Below, piece after piece: positions 12,401 through 23,689 of a stretch of DNA of 64,000 bases (position 1 is its first letter; the number at the start of each line of letters is the position of its first letter). The DNA is taken from positions 15,862,569-15,926,568 of the forward strand of contig CM033395.1 in the NCBI GenBank assembly GCA_019426215.1, in the 5' to 3' direction. Origin of the DNA: Buddleja alternifolia. Taxonomy: Eukaryota > Streptophyta > Magnoliopsida > Lamiales > Scrophulariaceae. Below the pieces are notes generated by a model. It was not told the origin of the DNA, did not search any database, and saw only the letters and a program-made list of their open reading frames with translations. A program made the position numbers and the translations under genes.

Positions 12401-12845
12401 TATGTCCTTCTTCTCTCAATCAACTAGTCGCTTATTCTAATGACAATTGGTTGTTGTGTCTATTTAGGGGATAATCTTATTTCCTGGTCTTCTAAACGTC
12501 AACTCATTGTTTCTAGATCTAGTGCTGAAGCAGAATACCGTGGGGTTGCTAATGCAGTGGCCAAATCCTGTTGGCTTCAAACTCTGCTTGTTGAGCTCCA
12601 CTGTCCTCACTCTTGTGTTTTGTGATAATATAAGCTTTGTTTATCTTACCTCAAATCCAGTACAACATCATCACACCAAACACATTGAATTAGACTTGCA
12701 TTTTGTATGAGAAAAGGTTGCACTCGGTCATATTTGTGTTGTCCATGTGTCTTCCTCTCGTCAGTTTGTTGATGTCTTCACAAAAGGCTTACCTTCAGCT
12801 CTATTTCTGGAATTTAAGTCCAGACTCACGGTTCAGAAGCCTTCC
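9485..12845 (+). pseudogene. Decayed copia pol polyprotein of element B (protease, integrase, RT, RNase H)
   Basis: Domain order is protease-integrase-RT-RNase H, which defines Ty1/copia. Protease: W-Y-M-D-T-G-A-T-S at about 9797-9823. GAG-pre-integrase zinc region: W-P-R-R-L-G-H-P ... C-Q-A-C at 10198-10312. Integrase core: H-S-D-L-W and F-L-D-D-F-S at 10378-10455. RT: K-A-R-F-V-A-Q-G-F at 11553-11579, Q-F-D-V-R-N-A-F-L-H-G at 11689-11720, catalytic Y-V-D-D at 11947-11958. RNase H: S-L-A-G-A-L-Q-Y near 12238 and S-S-A-E-A-E-Y-R-G near 12517. Many frameshifts and stops intervene, including TGA 10681-10683 where arginine is usual after A-E. The integrase C-terminal region is badly eroded. Confidence 0.92.
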
Positions 12846-12855
12846 ATTTCGACTA

Positions 12856-12864
12856 CGGGCGGGG
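12856..12864 (+). other. Polypurine tract of element B
   Basis: CGGGCGGGG lies immediately before the TGTTAAAAT that opens the 3' LTR. It is short and GC-rich but in the expected place. Confidence 0.65.
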
Positions 12865-12997
12865 TGTTAAAATATATTTAGATTATTATTGTTTCTTTTG
12901 TATTAATTCTTGTTTAGTAGACTAAGTATATTTCCTTTGTAAGACACTATATATATTGATTTTTATGGAATAATACACAGGGGAATTCATTCCAACA
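12865..12997 (+). repeat. 3' LTR of copia element B (133 bp)
   Basis: It begins TGTTAAAATATATTTAG and ends TTCCAACA. The distal half matches 8223-8296 (TTTTTATGGAATAATACACA... CAACA). A 133-bp LTR is typical of the compact short-LTR copia group. The 5' flank needed to test a target duplication is outside the window. Confidence 0.85.
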
Positions 12998-13373
12998 TAA
13001 TACACATAAACTTGCAACTCTGTTAGTGGATGAAATATATCATACACTTTAGTACTCCCCAAGTCCCCATATATTCTTAATAAGCAAAATCATTATGCCA
13101 ATATTTTTATAAATTGGTCTTTGTAAATATTCCCACATGATATACAGAAACACATAAACGTACGTAGATGTTTGTTGTCATAAGCTATGACTACCATTTC
13201 TCACATCAAATTTCAATATGTTCCAAATTTATCATTTTATCGGTAGAACTAGCTACCACATCTGCAAGCCCCACTGTCTCAGTCTTCCCAACTTCATTTG
13301 ATTTATGTTAATTGATAAATGAGACAAGAATTATAAAGAAAGCCAGAAGAAACTTCCTTTTCTCTTGTCTGTA
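12998..13373. other. Unannotated flank between element B and a hAT-like element
   Basis: AT-rich sequence with no ORF of note, no repeat partner in the window and no promoter signal that I can support. Confidence 0.4.
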
Positions 13374-13381
13374 CATGTAAA

Positions 13382-14446
13382 CAGGGACGGATTTAGGGGG
13401 GCCCGGATTTCAATTTTTTTTATAGAATAAGTATATTTCTACTGTTTGGTCCCCCCAGCAGATATGTAAAATTTAGTTTCACATATGTTACAAGTACGAC
13501 AACAAATCAGCTGACAAAGGGGTGAGTTCTTATGTTTGAGGGCAGGGCTTCGATTCTTGCTATCTACAATAGCTTATTTTGTTCAAGTAAAACCTTTTAG
13601 ACCAATTTTTAATTTACCTTTTGTCATGTGCACAGTGCACGGTCAGTGACCACCATCAATTAGAGGATGATTCTTCACTTCATTATTTATTTTGTTTTTC
13701 CTTTTTGAGTTATGTTTTTTCAAGTTAAAGTTATTATATTCAATTAAAAAAAGAACTACCAGAAAACAAAAAAGGGAAGTTGAATAGTAAATTACTCTTA
13801 ACCTTCTTTTAAAAAAATATATGCATTAGTTACTACTTATCTATTTATATTCTTTTGAAAAATTATCATTATAATAGTGTTGAAATTTTGTGGTTGCATA
13901 AAGTTGATTGCATTAGATAGTTGTCATTTTATATTCTTTGGAAATGTGGTGATTATAATATTGCTGAAATTTTGCAGTTGCATAAGTGATAACATTAATT
14001 GTAATTTTCTCAAAGTTTTACGATTGAATGTTACTTTCTTATGCTAATTATTTATACATTAATTTGTGGTAAACAAAGTAATTTTCTTTTAGAACGAATT
14101 ACTTGTATCTACGAATGAAATGGACAAGGTCACTAACTCCAATTAAAAATAGATAGCATAAAGTACAATGAAAAATATAGAAATTTTTTCTATTAATAAT
14201 AAATGAATTTTATGACATGAGAAAACGCTGTGTATAATATTGATAATTTTTTGTAAGAAACTTTTATATGTTTCTAACCTACTATAAATTTATTTGAAAG
14301 CTAGTATTTTTATTTTTTTTTAATGTAATGTTACTTCTTGTTTTACTCATCTATAAGAACTAAAATAGTTTGAATATTTACTTAAGAATAATTTCAAAAA
14401 TTTTGCATTCGGCCCCCCGAAGAGTTCATTCCTGAATCCGTCCGTG
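13382..14446. mobile_element. Non-autonomous hAT-like transposon, 1065 bp
   Basis: Terminal inverted repeats: CAGGGACGGATT at the left end and, in reverse complement of the right end, CACGGACGGATT. The flanks are CATGTAAA (13374-13381) and CATGTAGA (14447-14454), an 8-bp TSD with one mismatch, which is the hAT signature. The interior is AT-rich and codes for nothing recognisable, so it would depend on a transposase supplied elsewhere. Confidence 0.85.
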
Positions 14447-14674
14447 CATGTAGACGAGTTTAAACTCTAAAGTAATTAAGAGTAGAACGAAAGAACATAA
14501 CTACTGTTTCCATTTCATATCCTTCAAATGTAATGCATAATGAATGTATATTTTTTAATCCCTTTTCGTTCTTTTCGGTATTAACTCAATATATAGTTGA
14601 CAACCTTTTCCAAAGACTATATTAGAAGGAGATATTACATCTATTATAAGAGTCGCTTATTTTCAGAAAACTAA

Positions 14675-15036
14675 GGCTATGTTTGATTATGTTTTGGGAT
14701 GGTATTTTGGTGAGAATTATTGGTGAGGAATTTATAGGGACACGTGCATATTTGATGAGATTGTGTTTGGTTTTATTTTGGGAGTTGGTTTTTGGGTGTT
14801 TTTTTGGTGAGATAATGTTTGGTTTTATTTCCAGAGGGAACAAATGTTACTGTAACAGTCAAATCATGAACCTTTTGTCTGTTAATGATTGAAAGTTATA
14901 ATCTAATAGTAAGGTTGTAATAATGGTTATATAGATGAATATATATATGTATATATATGTAAGTAATAGCAGTTGATATACATATATATATTCTAATTTT
15001 TATGAATATATAAAAATAAATTATATTATAGTAGTT

Positions 15037-15075
<39 letters not shown>

Positions 15076-15231
15076 TTATGAATATATAAAAATAATTTTA
15101 TAGAGAGAGAAAGAGGATATATATATATTATAATTTTTATGAATATATAAAAATAAATTATATTATAGTAGTTGATATATATATATATATATATATTTTA
15201 TAGTTTTATGAATATATAAAAATAATATTAT

Positions 15232-15262
<31 letters not shown>

Positions 15263-15444
15263 AGAGCGTGAGATAGGGAGGAGAGATAGAGGAGAGAGAA
15301 GAGAGAAGAGTGTAGAGACAAAGTAGACTGAAAAATAATTATTATACTTTTTTGGACAAAAAAATAAGTGTATTTTTGGTCCAAATTTTGTGAATCAAAC
15401 ATGGTTGGACCAAAATGGCTATGAAAACATAATCAAACATTGTC
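14675..15444. mobile_element. Tourist/Harbinger-like MITE, 770 bp
   Basis: The ends are GGCTATGTTTGATTATGTTT and, as reverse complement, GACAATGTTTGATTATGTTT, about 19 of 21 identical. TAA flanks both sides (14672-14674 and 15445-15447), the 3-bp target preferred by PIF/Harbinger elements. Inside are repeated segments: ATGAATATATAAAAATAA occurs about four times, with TA runs (about 15040-15070, 15175-15196) and a GA run (15233-15258). No coding capacity. Confidence 0.8.
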
Positions 15445-15447
15445 TAA

Positions 15448-16662
15448 CTGTTCGCTAATGGCTGCTTCATTACAAAATCACACCTTTACAAATACACGCC
15501 TTCACAGTATTACCCATTTTCATTTCCAACGGTAATAATGATATAATTTATCACTAAAAATAACATTGTAATTAAGATAAATATTATATATCTTAATGTA
15601 CAGTCAATTACATAATCTTTGTTATCATAATTGTCTTATATATTATTATCATTCATGTACGTACGTATATACATGCAAATAAATAAAGTTTGAGTCTAAA
15701 ATTTTTTTTAGTCTATCATGATTCCATAATTTCATAATCATGCAATATGACATGCATCAAATTACTAATGCAATAAGACAGCAAACTTGTCTCAAAAATG
15801 AATCCACCAGTGCCTCGTTTCCGAAACAAGAGTTTCTTCGAAACTAAGTGTAGGTCAACAATTGAAAACTCAGCCATCAAATCCTCCCACCGTTCGACTT
15901 CTTGTGACCGCTTCTTGATCAATAAATAAGTGGCCCTCAAAAAATTGTTGTTCTTAAATTGTTGGGGAAATTCCCTCAAATGATCAAAAAGCATCTAAAA
16001 TTAAGAAAACGGAAAAGGCTATGCGTATCACTAAAGATACTTTCTTAAGAACAATAAATTCCCCACTATGTAGGTGCTTCTCGAAAATAAAATTATTCAC
16101 AAGATACAAGCCCAATCACTAATTCGATTCAATAGACTGCACTCTATGAATAGATACACATATTACCCTTTATGGATCGATCATAGATAACAAATAAGGA
16201 AAAACTGGGGGAGATTTCCTTCCCATAGTTGCTTCAAACTGTTCTCCTTTTTTTGTCTATATTCTCACAAAGTAGATTTTCTTTTCTTCTTTTCTATTTT
16301 GTATTGCAAATACATATAACTCTATTCGTGTTCTCTTTCACTATTATATTTCAACTGTAACATGCACTTACAATATATAGACTTGTTGGTGACTATTGGT
16401 GAATGGTTGGATGTTTCAAAAGAGTCGGGACTCTTAAAGTTTATTCCAACGGCTAATCACTCTAATATATATTAAATATTTTATATTATGTATTTTGAAA
16501 ATTAAAAAGTTCAAACAAAATCTGCAACACACAATAAAATAACTTCAGTCACTTTTAGGAGTTTTGGAGCTGAGTCCTATCAAAATAATTTTTTTTCATG
16601 TAATGAAACACAATAATTTTTTATTTTTTTATAATTAAGCACAATATTTTTTTTTTCATATA
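15448..16662. other. Unannotated AT-rich region
   Basis: About 1.2 kb with no feature I can support. A 92-codon minus-strand frame (15716-15994) exists but shows no recognised domain. Near 16590-16670 a phrase ending TAATGAAACA repeats just before the next hAT insertion. Confidence 0.35.
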
Positions 16663-16670
16663 ATGAAACA

Positions 16671-17558
16671 TAGGCTTGTCAATCGGGCTTTATGAGCCGA
16701 GTTTCAGCTCACTCTAACTCAAATAGCATTGGGCTTGATAACCATAAGCTCAAACTCAGCTCATATTGTTTCTTTTTCGCTCTGCTCACATAATTTTATG
16801 AGCTTCGGGCTTGTTTCGGGTGGGCTCAAATTAGAAACTTTCTTTACTTCAATGAAATACAAACGGAGTATTAAGTTTGCATAATTAATGAGATGAAAAA
16901 TCTGTCTAGATAAATTTGGAAGAAATAAAAAAAACGATTTTGATTATAATTTCATCACTATAGAAAAACTCTATAATTTAGTGTAATTAATATATTTAAA
17001 TCGCTATTGTAGCCCTTTCTCATTTCTCCTTTTTAACAAATTATTCTTAAAAAAATAAGAAAAGGAATCTTTTGAGAAACATGAACTATAAGAACCTAAT
17101 CTCCAGAGAGACGTTGATTTTCAGTGGTCCAGACTTTCAACATATAAAAAAATATAAAATGGCCAATAGCTGCAAGGGATTAGGGTTTTTCTCGGACTTG
17201 GAAGGAAAGAGTTTGAAGTAGAGAAGAATAATAAGAGGACTAAAATTGTCAGCTTCACAGAACATCGGTTCTGGTGTATTATCATTATCTTTGTATAAAA
17301 GTAAAAAATATAAAATTACTTGATAATGTGATATTTTAACTATTCAATATAAAGTATATTATAAATGTCTAATATACATTTAGAATTCTTAATCGGGTCG
17401 GGCTGAGCCATGTTAACCTCAGGCTCGGCTCACAAATTTATCGGACCCAATTTAAAGGGTCAAGCTCAGCTCGGCTCACATAATAACTACGCTCGGCTCA
17501 TAAATAAGCGGGCCGAGCAATCTGCCTTCGGGTAAGCCCGGCTCAATTGACCATCCTC
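16671..17558. mobile_element. hAT-like non-autonomous transposon, 888 bp, with GGGCTCGGCTC subterminal repeats
   Basis: The left end is TAGGCTTGTCAATCGGGCTT. The right end, reversed, is GAGGATGGTCAATTGAGCCG. A perfect 8-bp direct duplication ATGAAACA flanks it (16663-16670 and 17559-17566). Both subterminal zones are packed with GAGCTC/GGGCTC/CGGCTC motifs (16680-16820 and 17395-17545). Such clustered short motifs are typical transposase-binding zones in hAT elements; that role is inferred. Confidence 0.85.
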
Positions 17559-17735
17559 ATGAAACACATGTGGAATCCACTGCAAACTAAGACTTGAAGT
17601 TCTAGTCTTTCATGCGACTTGAAGTTATGTTTTTCATGCGATTTGAAGTTCTAGGACTCGAATCACGCTCAATACGACATAGACATAAACTCTCTTGAGA
17701 AAATAAATGACTTTAGGAGGTCACAGAATAGAAAA

Positions 17736-17929
17736 GGCCTTGTTTGTTTGAGTTTTCATTGTGCCGTTTCTATTTTTATTCTCATTTGAAAATGAAAATA
17801 CACATTTTATAATAATTTTAAGTGAAAATACTCATTTTCATTTTCATTTTCACCTTTTTCAATATAATTTCTCATACATCTTCAAAAATGATGGTTGAAA
17901 ATGAAATGAAAACACATCCAAGCGAAGTC
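17736..17929. mobile_element. Short MITE (194 bp), same family as 56185-56795
   Basis: The left end GGCCTTGTTTGTTTGAGTTTTC and the right end (reverse complement GACTTCGCTTGGATGTGTTTTC) form imperfect terminal inverted repeats. The right arm, GAAAATGAAATGAAAACAC followed by ATCCAA, matches 56763-56788 almost exactly, so this is a second, shorter copy of one family. Target duplication is unclear (AAA left, TAA right). Confidence 0.7.
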
Positions 17930-18230
17930 TAAGATTAATTGTATCTACATGTGGTCGACTCTGTATAAATTTCATCAGATGAATGATTTTAATTAACTCA
18001 AACAATTCTTTAAAAGAACACCTGCAAGTTATTTCATTCAAGCAGATTGCAGTACTCTTAGTCGAAAACAAACATAAACATCTTGTTTAAGAGAAGAAAC
18101 CATTGATTTAGTCAAAGTTTGGCAAAACAAGATTGCATTATTAGTGCGACAACAAAAATACTAAAAACAAAATTACAAGAAAACAAAATCCAAAGTTTTT
18201 ACATTATGTACTTAATTATCAAATCATTAC

Positions 18231-18942
18231 TGTTAGATTAGAGAAAACCCCGTAGAGAACTTGTATTATTGAGTAACAGATTTATATAGATACATGTAAT
18301 TGGTAAAAAAAAAAGGTTCTAACTAGCGCTAAATAAGGAAAAGATAAATACAAGGAAACATAAGAAAACCTAAATTAATATAAATATTAGAAAAATATGA
18401 AAATATATTATATTATTTAACACTTTCCTGCAGTCAAAACCTGGAATCTTGAACGTTGTGACTGGACCAAAGAAATTCAGTCATAGAGAATTTGAGAAGA
18501 AGACGGTGACAAAGATAAAAGGTGGCGGTGGCCTTAAGAGGCGGCGACGGCTGCTCCAAGTCCTCGTTTTCCAAGGGTGAGCGAAGGCAACTAACAAAAC
18601 TAAAGGCGACGGTGGCTAAGCGCGGCGGCCATAGGAGAAAGAAAAAAAATAAAAATAGATAAAGGAAAACTAAACTAGATAAAGGGCGTTGGACGGGGAC
18701 GGCGACTTGAGTATGGTGGCGGAAGCGAGAGATCGAGAGACCATGGCTCGAAGCCATGTTAGATTAGAAAAAATCACGTAGGGAACTTGTATTATTGAGG
18801 AACATATTTATAGAGATACATGTAATTAGTAAACAAAAAATCCTAACTATAAATAAGGAAAAGATAAATACAAGGAAACATAAAAAAACCTAAATTAACA
18901 TAAATACTAGAAAGATATGAAAATATATTATATTATCTAACA
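18231..18942 (-). mobile_element. TRIM-like miniature copia retrotransposon, 712 bp, minus strand
   Basis: Two direct repeats, 18231-18422 (192 bp) and 18757-18942 (186 bp), begin TGTTAGATTAGA and end TAACA. They flank only about 334 bp. Read on the minus strand, the upstream LTR is followed by TGGCTTCGAGCC (18745-18756), close to the TGGTATCGAGCC primer site of element B, and the downstream LTR is preceded by a purine-rich GCAGGAAAG. The flanks ATTAC/ATTAT are a near-perfect 5-bp target duplication. It encodes no retroelement protein, so it must be moved in trans. The 107-codon minus-strand frame inside it starts in the primer site and is not treated as a gene. Confidence 0.85.
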
Positions 18943-19189
18943 ATTATAAATATTTGCGAAACGTCAAAATTAAAGGTGACAGACACTTATAAATCGATAG
19001 AAGTATGGATTTAGAAAATTATATTAAATGCAAACTAGACTCTACAAAATGTGAAAACTCGATAAAAATACATTAAAAGAAAAGGGTAATATGTATTATA
19101 AAATCAATAAAATATGCATTTACAAAATAATATTAAATGTTATACAAGACGTTTATAAAACAATACATCGAAAGAAAAGGGCGTTATAG

Positions 19190-19624
19190 TCATTTCGAAT
19201 TATTGGAACCTTGTATGGTCTGAGTTTGACCCCCTTGGCCACCATCTGGTGCAGCCACTTTCACATCTGGTGTCTTCACTTTGAACCTCTCAAGTCTAAC
19301 TCCATCATCATCAACTCCTCTTTCTTTGATTGCTCCCGTGCTCATGCTGCGTGACATGCTACCAACTTTCTTCATCTTCATCTTCATCGCATGGCCAATT
19401 TTATCGAAAAGTTCTTCATGGTTCCCATTAAAAATTTTCACGAAAAAATCATTTAAATCCATATAGATTTCCACAAAAGATTCTAACAACATTAGAAGCC
19501 TCGGGTCAACCCTTTTGCCCGATTTCCATCGAATCATGTCGTATGTTTTCGCATTATTTTGATTGTCTGGAAGATCATTTTCGATGCTCAAAGATGAACA
19601 CCTACCATGATCCGATGATTCCAT
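19190..19624 (-). CDS. Possible small gene, 144-residue protein of unknown function
   Basis: Uninterrupted minus-strand frame from ATG 19622-19624 to TAA at 19190-19192. I do not recognise the family. The middle (about residues 40-75) is a predicted helix rich in L, F, D and E; then comes a basic M-K-M-K-M-K-K segment near 79-86, and a charged, Gly/Gln-rich tail. No signal peptide or membrane segment is evident. On the minus strand a TATATATA lies at 19770-19777, about 145 bp before the ATG, with CCACAAC between, so a short leader is plausible. Unlike its neighbours the frame is less AT-skewed and is not inside a recognisable transposon. It could still be a chance frame or an exon of a larger gene. 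Confidence 0.4.
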   Translation of the reverse strand: MESSDHGRCSSLSIENDLPDNQNNAKTYDMIRWKSGKRVDPRLLMLLESFVEIYMDLNDFFVKIFNGNHEELFDKIGHAMKMKMKKVGSMSRSMSTGAIKERGVDDDGVRLERFKVKTPDVKVAAPDGGQGGQTQTIQGSNNSK

Positions 19625-19769
19625 GTTTTGTGGAGATGGAAAGTATTCGATGGATGATAATAATTTTGACTTCGAATCCCAGAAAATATGGATTTTTCAC
19701 TAGGGTGAATAAGAAGGAGATGTTATTTAAATGATTGAAAATCTTGAATATTTTGTCCATGTTGTGGAA

Positions 19770-19777
19770 TATATATA
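19770..19777 (-). promoter_or_regulatory. TATA-like box upstream of the 144-residue frame
   Basis: TATATATA, read on the minus strand, lies about 145 bp upstream of the candidate start at 19624. Sequence this AT-rich gives such matches by chance, so support is weak. Confidence 0.25.
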
Positions 19778-19965
19778 GGTTGCAACTGAAAATTACTTGG
19801 TGGACAAGGCAATTAAGCAGCATTTTTCATCATTGATCTTAGCTGTGTAAGTTAGCCACAAGGCAACACGGATCCACGTGGAAGTTCACATTCTTTTCTA
19901 GATAATTTGTTTGAGTCAACATGTATATATATGATATATAGTGACGTATGTAGCTGTCTAATGGA

Positions 19966-20222
19966 AAATTGCACACAAACACCCCCAACTTATTATGTAT
20001 TACCAAAACTATTCCGTATTTATTGAAAATTAATAACACACCCCTTTAATGGTCTATTTGTAAGGTTTTCAGAGGTAAAATTATAAAAAAATTTAAACAT
20101 ATAGGGAGTGTAATTGTAAGATATCCTTAATATAAGTTGGTGTGTTGGTAATTTTCAATAAGTAAGGGAGAGTTTTGATGATTACATAATTATTTAATGA
20201 GAGGGTCTGTGGGTAAGTTTTG
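19966..20222. repeat. Imperfect inverted-repeat (foldback) element of about 257 bp
   Basis: The left arm, with TTATGTATTACCAAAACT and TATTGAAAATTAATAACACA, is mirrored by the reverse complement of the right arm at 20130-20210 (TTATGTAATCATCAAAACTC, TATTGAAAATTACCAACACA). The ends are degenerate and I cannot define a target duplication. It looks like an old MITE. Confidence 0.6.
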
Positions 20223-20740
20223 AGATCTAGTAATCGAGGGTACATGTGTTGTATGTAAATAGATTGAGTTGAACCGAAATATATATTATGTAGCTCAATT
20301 TTAATTTCTTATCTAACTAAAATTGAAGTTTGAATCAGTCTTAATATCAAACAAGGTTGCACAAATTTATAAATGTTGAATAGGATAAGATTATTTACGC
20401 TTGCTCTTAATATAACTTGATATTTTAATGTATTGTTGATACAATCCTTAAATATGGAACCGAGTTGCTGCTCTGATTGAAATTCTGATAAAGTCCTACC
20501 CCGTCGTACCGTTGAGAAAACTTTATCCTCTTCTATAAAATGTTTCCTAATTAATTTACGTGTTTGCAGTGCACTATATAATGGCTTGCGTTCACGTTTG
20601 CATTTTTACAACTGTCTCATAATTCGGTTTGATGACTTTTCAATTTCATATTGTTTCGAATATAAAACAAACACGAATGAGGTGGATTCGAATAGTCGTT
20701 CCATGCCCCGCGATAATTCACAACTTATAATTATCTTTCA

Positions 20741-21150
20741 ACCTCTGCGTTCGATACGCTAAACGGTGGTTCAAGTCTTAAACGAAAAGTTGATTAAATG
20801 TATTCGAACTTCTCTTCATCTTCTTCGAGTGGACCGCAATTGATGAAACTATTTATCGTTTTCGAATGAAATAATAACATAGTGAAGGAAAAATTCAAGT
20901 CCAGATACAAATTACCTATCGATACTTAAATCTGGATACGAGATAATTTATACCTCCATGAGAATCTCTCGATCGAATGTATTATTTTTCAACCCCTGCG
21001 TTCAATTCGCTAAACGGTGATTCATGTCTTTAATTGACATTTTAGTTGTTCATTTCGAGTATGAGAATTACGAATGAAAAACTCAAGTCAAGATACAAAT
21101 TACCTATCGATACTTAAATCTGAATACAAAGTAATTTATATCTCCAAAAA
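20741..21150 (+). repeat. Imperfect direct duplication
   Basis: CAACCTCTGCGTTCGATACG at 20741 returns as CAACCCCTGCGTTCAATTCG at 20989. A block containing AGATACAAATTACCTATCGA at 20903 returns near 21091. The second copy is shorter because a segment present at 20795-20890 is missing. No coding content. Confidence 0.65.
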
Positions 21151-21159
21151 AGTCTTCAA

Positions 21160-22749
21160 TTCAGAAAAATTACAGGCAATCGAATGCTAATACAAGCCTT
21201 GAAAAGGCAAATTCCATCGAATCTAATACTAAATTACATTACGGCTACTCCTAAATTATGCTACGATCTACTCCTACATTACGCTAAAACTACTCCTAAG
21301 ACTAGAGTTAATTATAGGAAAACTAAAATGCAGAAGTCTGATGATCTTGTGATGATTTTTCTTTTTTCCGCGGCTCCTATATATCTTGTCTTCGGGAACC
21401 GTCTTCAACCCACGTTCCTCATTTTTGGGAACTGCCGTCAACTGCATCCAACCGTCTCTTTCAAAATCTTCAACTTGACACGTCTTCTTGAATGCAGATT
21501 ATTGGCTTTTTGGATTTTATTTTATTTTTCGGATTCGATTCTTGGGTTTTTGTCAATTCAGCTCCTGTTTTCGCTATTTTCTGGATTTAATGGGCCTTGT
21601 CTTATCTTTTTGTGGACCTAAAATTTGCCTCTTTTCGAATTTCTCCAATTTGGACTATTTGGGCTTTGTACTTCGGAAGCCCCAATTATTTTATGGTATA
21701 AACACGTATACGCTAATAATGTTGTGGTTACCACCCCAACCTATATGTGGCCCTATTCGGGACCTCCTGCATTTAGATAGGTATTAAAGTTCTTACATTA
21801 GTCAGATGGTAAAATAGTAAAATACATTGAGTGGTGATATATATATAATTATTACTAACAGAAATCAGACTTTATCTAGGAATATTCTAGCCGCTTCGGG
21901 TTGGTTCGCGCCCATATGTATTTTACAAAGTGAATGATCACTGAACGGGAAATGAGTTTTCCATAGTTATATATGCATAACCACACCGGGGTGCCAATGG
22001 AATTTTAGTTTCTGTACACCGAGGCACCTCAAGGTGAGAGTTCCTAACACAATTAAATGATTAATAGACCAATTTAACTAAATAAATTGGCCTTTAAATA
22101 ATTCAACCCACTTAATTAACTCCTTTAAACCAACCATCGGATTATTTAATTCAACAAGACAGTAAATTTTCTGAGTAAGTGCATGACCGCTTTAGCTTCA
22201 TTCATATGCTAGTAGTAAATTACAACCCTATTTTCACTTAACAATAATACTCGTACTGCTAGATTAAATGAAAATTTAGCATTCAATTTGACCTTGAGCT
22301 CACCAAGTCAACTCAAGGCACTAACAAATCAAAGTTAATACCTAGCCACGTGCCACAAAGACTTGGTAATGAATTATAGCGAACCTTTTCAATTACAATC
22401 ATCATGCAAGTAGAATTCATCCACTTCTGATTGTTGGATCCATTGGTGTGAGTTGAGTCGAAACCTCCATAACCCAATTTTACGGTTTGATTTTAAATAA
22501 TATTAACTTTAATCAAGTAAGCCAGAAAATCCAAAGCCTTCTTAAGAATCGCTACTACAAAGAGTCATGAAATATCAATTGCTTGTTAAACCCTTTGAAT
22601 TGCGTGAAAGTAGGATACTCAAAATTCGGGGTCAAAGAGTTTTAAAAAACGTTCTTGGTGGGAGAAAAATGTAAAAGAAAGACCCCACGCAATACAACAT
22701 AGAAGAGACATTCATTAACCAATATATAGCGTAGGACATGTATTAGTTC
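21160..22749. other. Unannotated region before the CACTA element
   Basis: About 1.6 kb. Frames of up to 145 codons exist (21184-21621 plus strand) but are rich in F, L and S from T-rich sequence and match nothing that I recognise. No repeats with the rest of the window. Confidence 0.35.
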
Positions 22750-23092
22750 AATCACTACCACAAAAAAGTCCTATTACAGCGCACCTATGACAGCGGTTTT
22801 GAAAACTGTTGTAATAGGGGGCACTCGGTTCGGACCTATGACAGCGGTTCGAGCCGAACCGCTGTCATAGGTGTCAAAAAAAAAAAAAAAAAATTGGACT
22901 GGCCCGAACCGTTGCCACAAGTGCACTTTTGGCAGCGGTTCTGCCCGAGCCGCTGCCAAAAGTTGTCAAAAAAAAAAAAAAAATTTGAACTTTGTGGCAG
23001 CGGTTCTGCCCGAACCGCTGCCAAAAGTTCAAAATTTGGGCGGGTTTATTTCAAACCGGCCCCCCCTCTCTCTCACTCTCACTCTCTCACTC

Positions 23093-23133
<41 letters not shown>

Positions 23134-23284
23134 TCTCTCACCACCACCGCCGCCGCCGCCGCCCACCTCCGCCGCCGCCGCCGACGCCTCCGCCGCCCAC
23201 CTCCGCCGCCGCCGCCTTCTTCCATTTAGTTTTGGTATTTTTTTTAGATAAATATATATACACACACACACACATAGAGTATAT

Positions 23285-23660
23285 ATAGATGTATGTATAT
23301 GTGGGTGTATGCATATATGTGTGGGTGTATGTATATTTGTGTATGTGTGGGCGTATTTATATTTGTGTATATGTGGGTGTATGTGTATGTATATTTGTGT
23401 ATGAATATTTGTGTATGTATATATGTGGATGGGTGTATGTATATTTGTGTATATGTTCATGGGTGTATGCATATATGTGTATATGTTAATGGGTGTATTT
23501 GTGTATGTGTGGGTGTGTGTATATTTGTGTATGTATATATGTGGATGGGTGTATGTATATTTGTGTATATGTGGATGGGTGTATGTATATTTGTGTATAT
23601 GTTGATGGGTGTATGTATATTTGTGTATGTGTGGGTGTACGTATATTTGTGTATTTATGA
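23285..23660 (+). repeat. GT-rich minisatellite in the CACTA element
   Basis: Degenerate units of roughly 20-40 bp built from GTGTATGTATATTTGTGTATGT and GGATGGGTGTAT phrases, repeated about ten times. The array produces open frames on both strands (Y/V/C/I-rich on plus, H/T/I/Y-rich on minus) that are artefacts of the repeat. Confidence 0.85.
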
Positions 23661-23689
23661 AAATATTTCTCGGTTGAAATTTTGCGGTG

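Noticed and set aside
15716..15994. 92-codon minus-strand frame
   Set aside because: No recognised domain, no promoter or splice context, in AT-rich debris. It could be an old gene fragment, but I cannot support it.
18434..18757. 107-codon minus frame starting in the TRIM primer site
   Set aside because: It lies entirely inside a TRIM, starts at the primer site and has low-complexity F/L and S/P stretches. Read as the TRIM interior.
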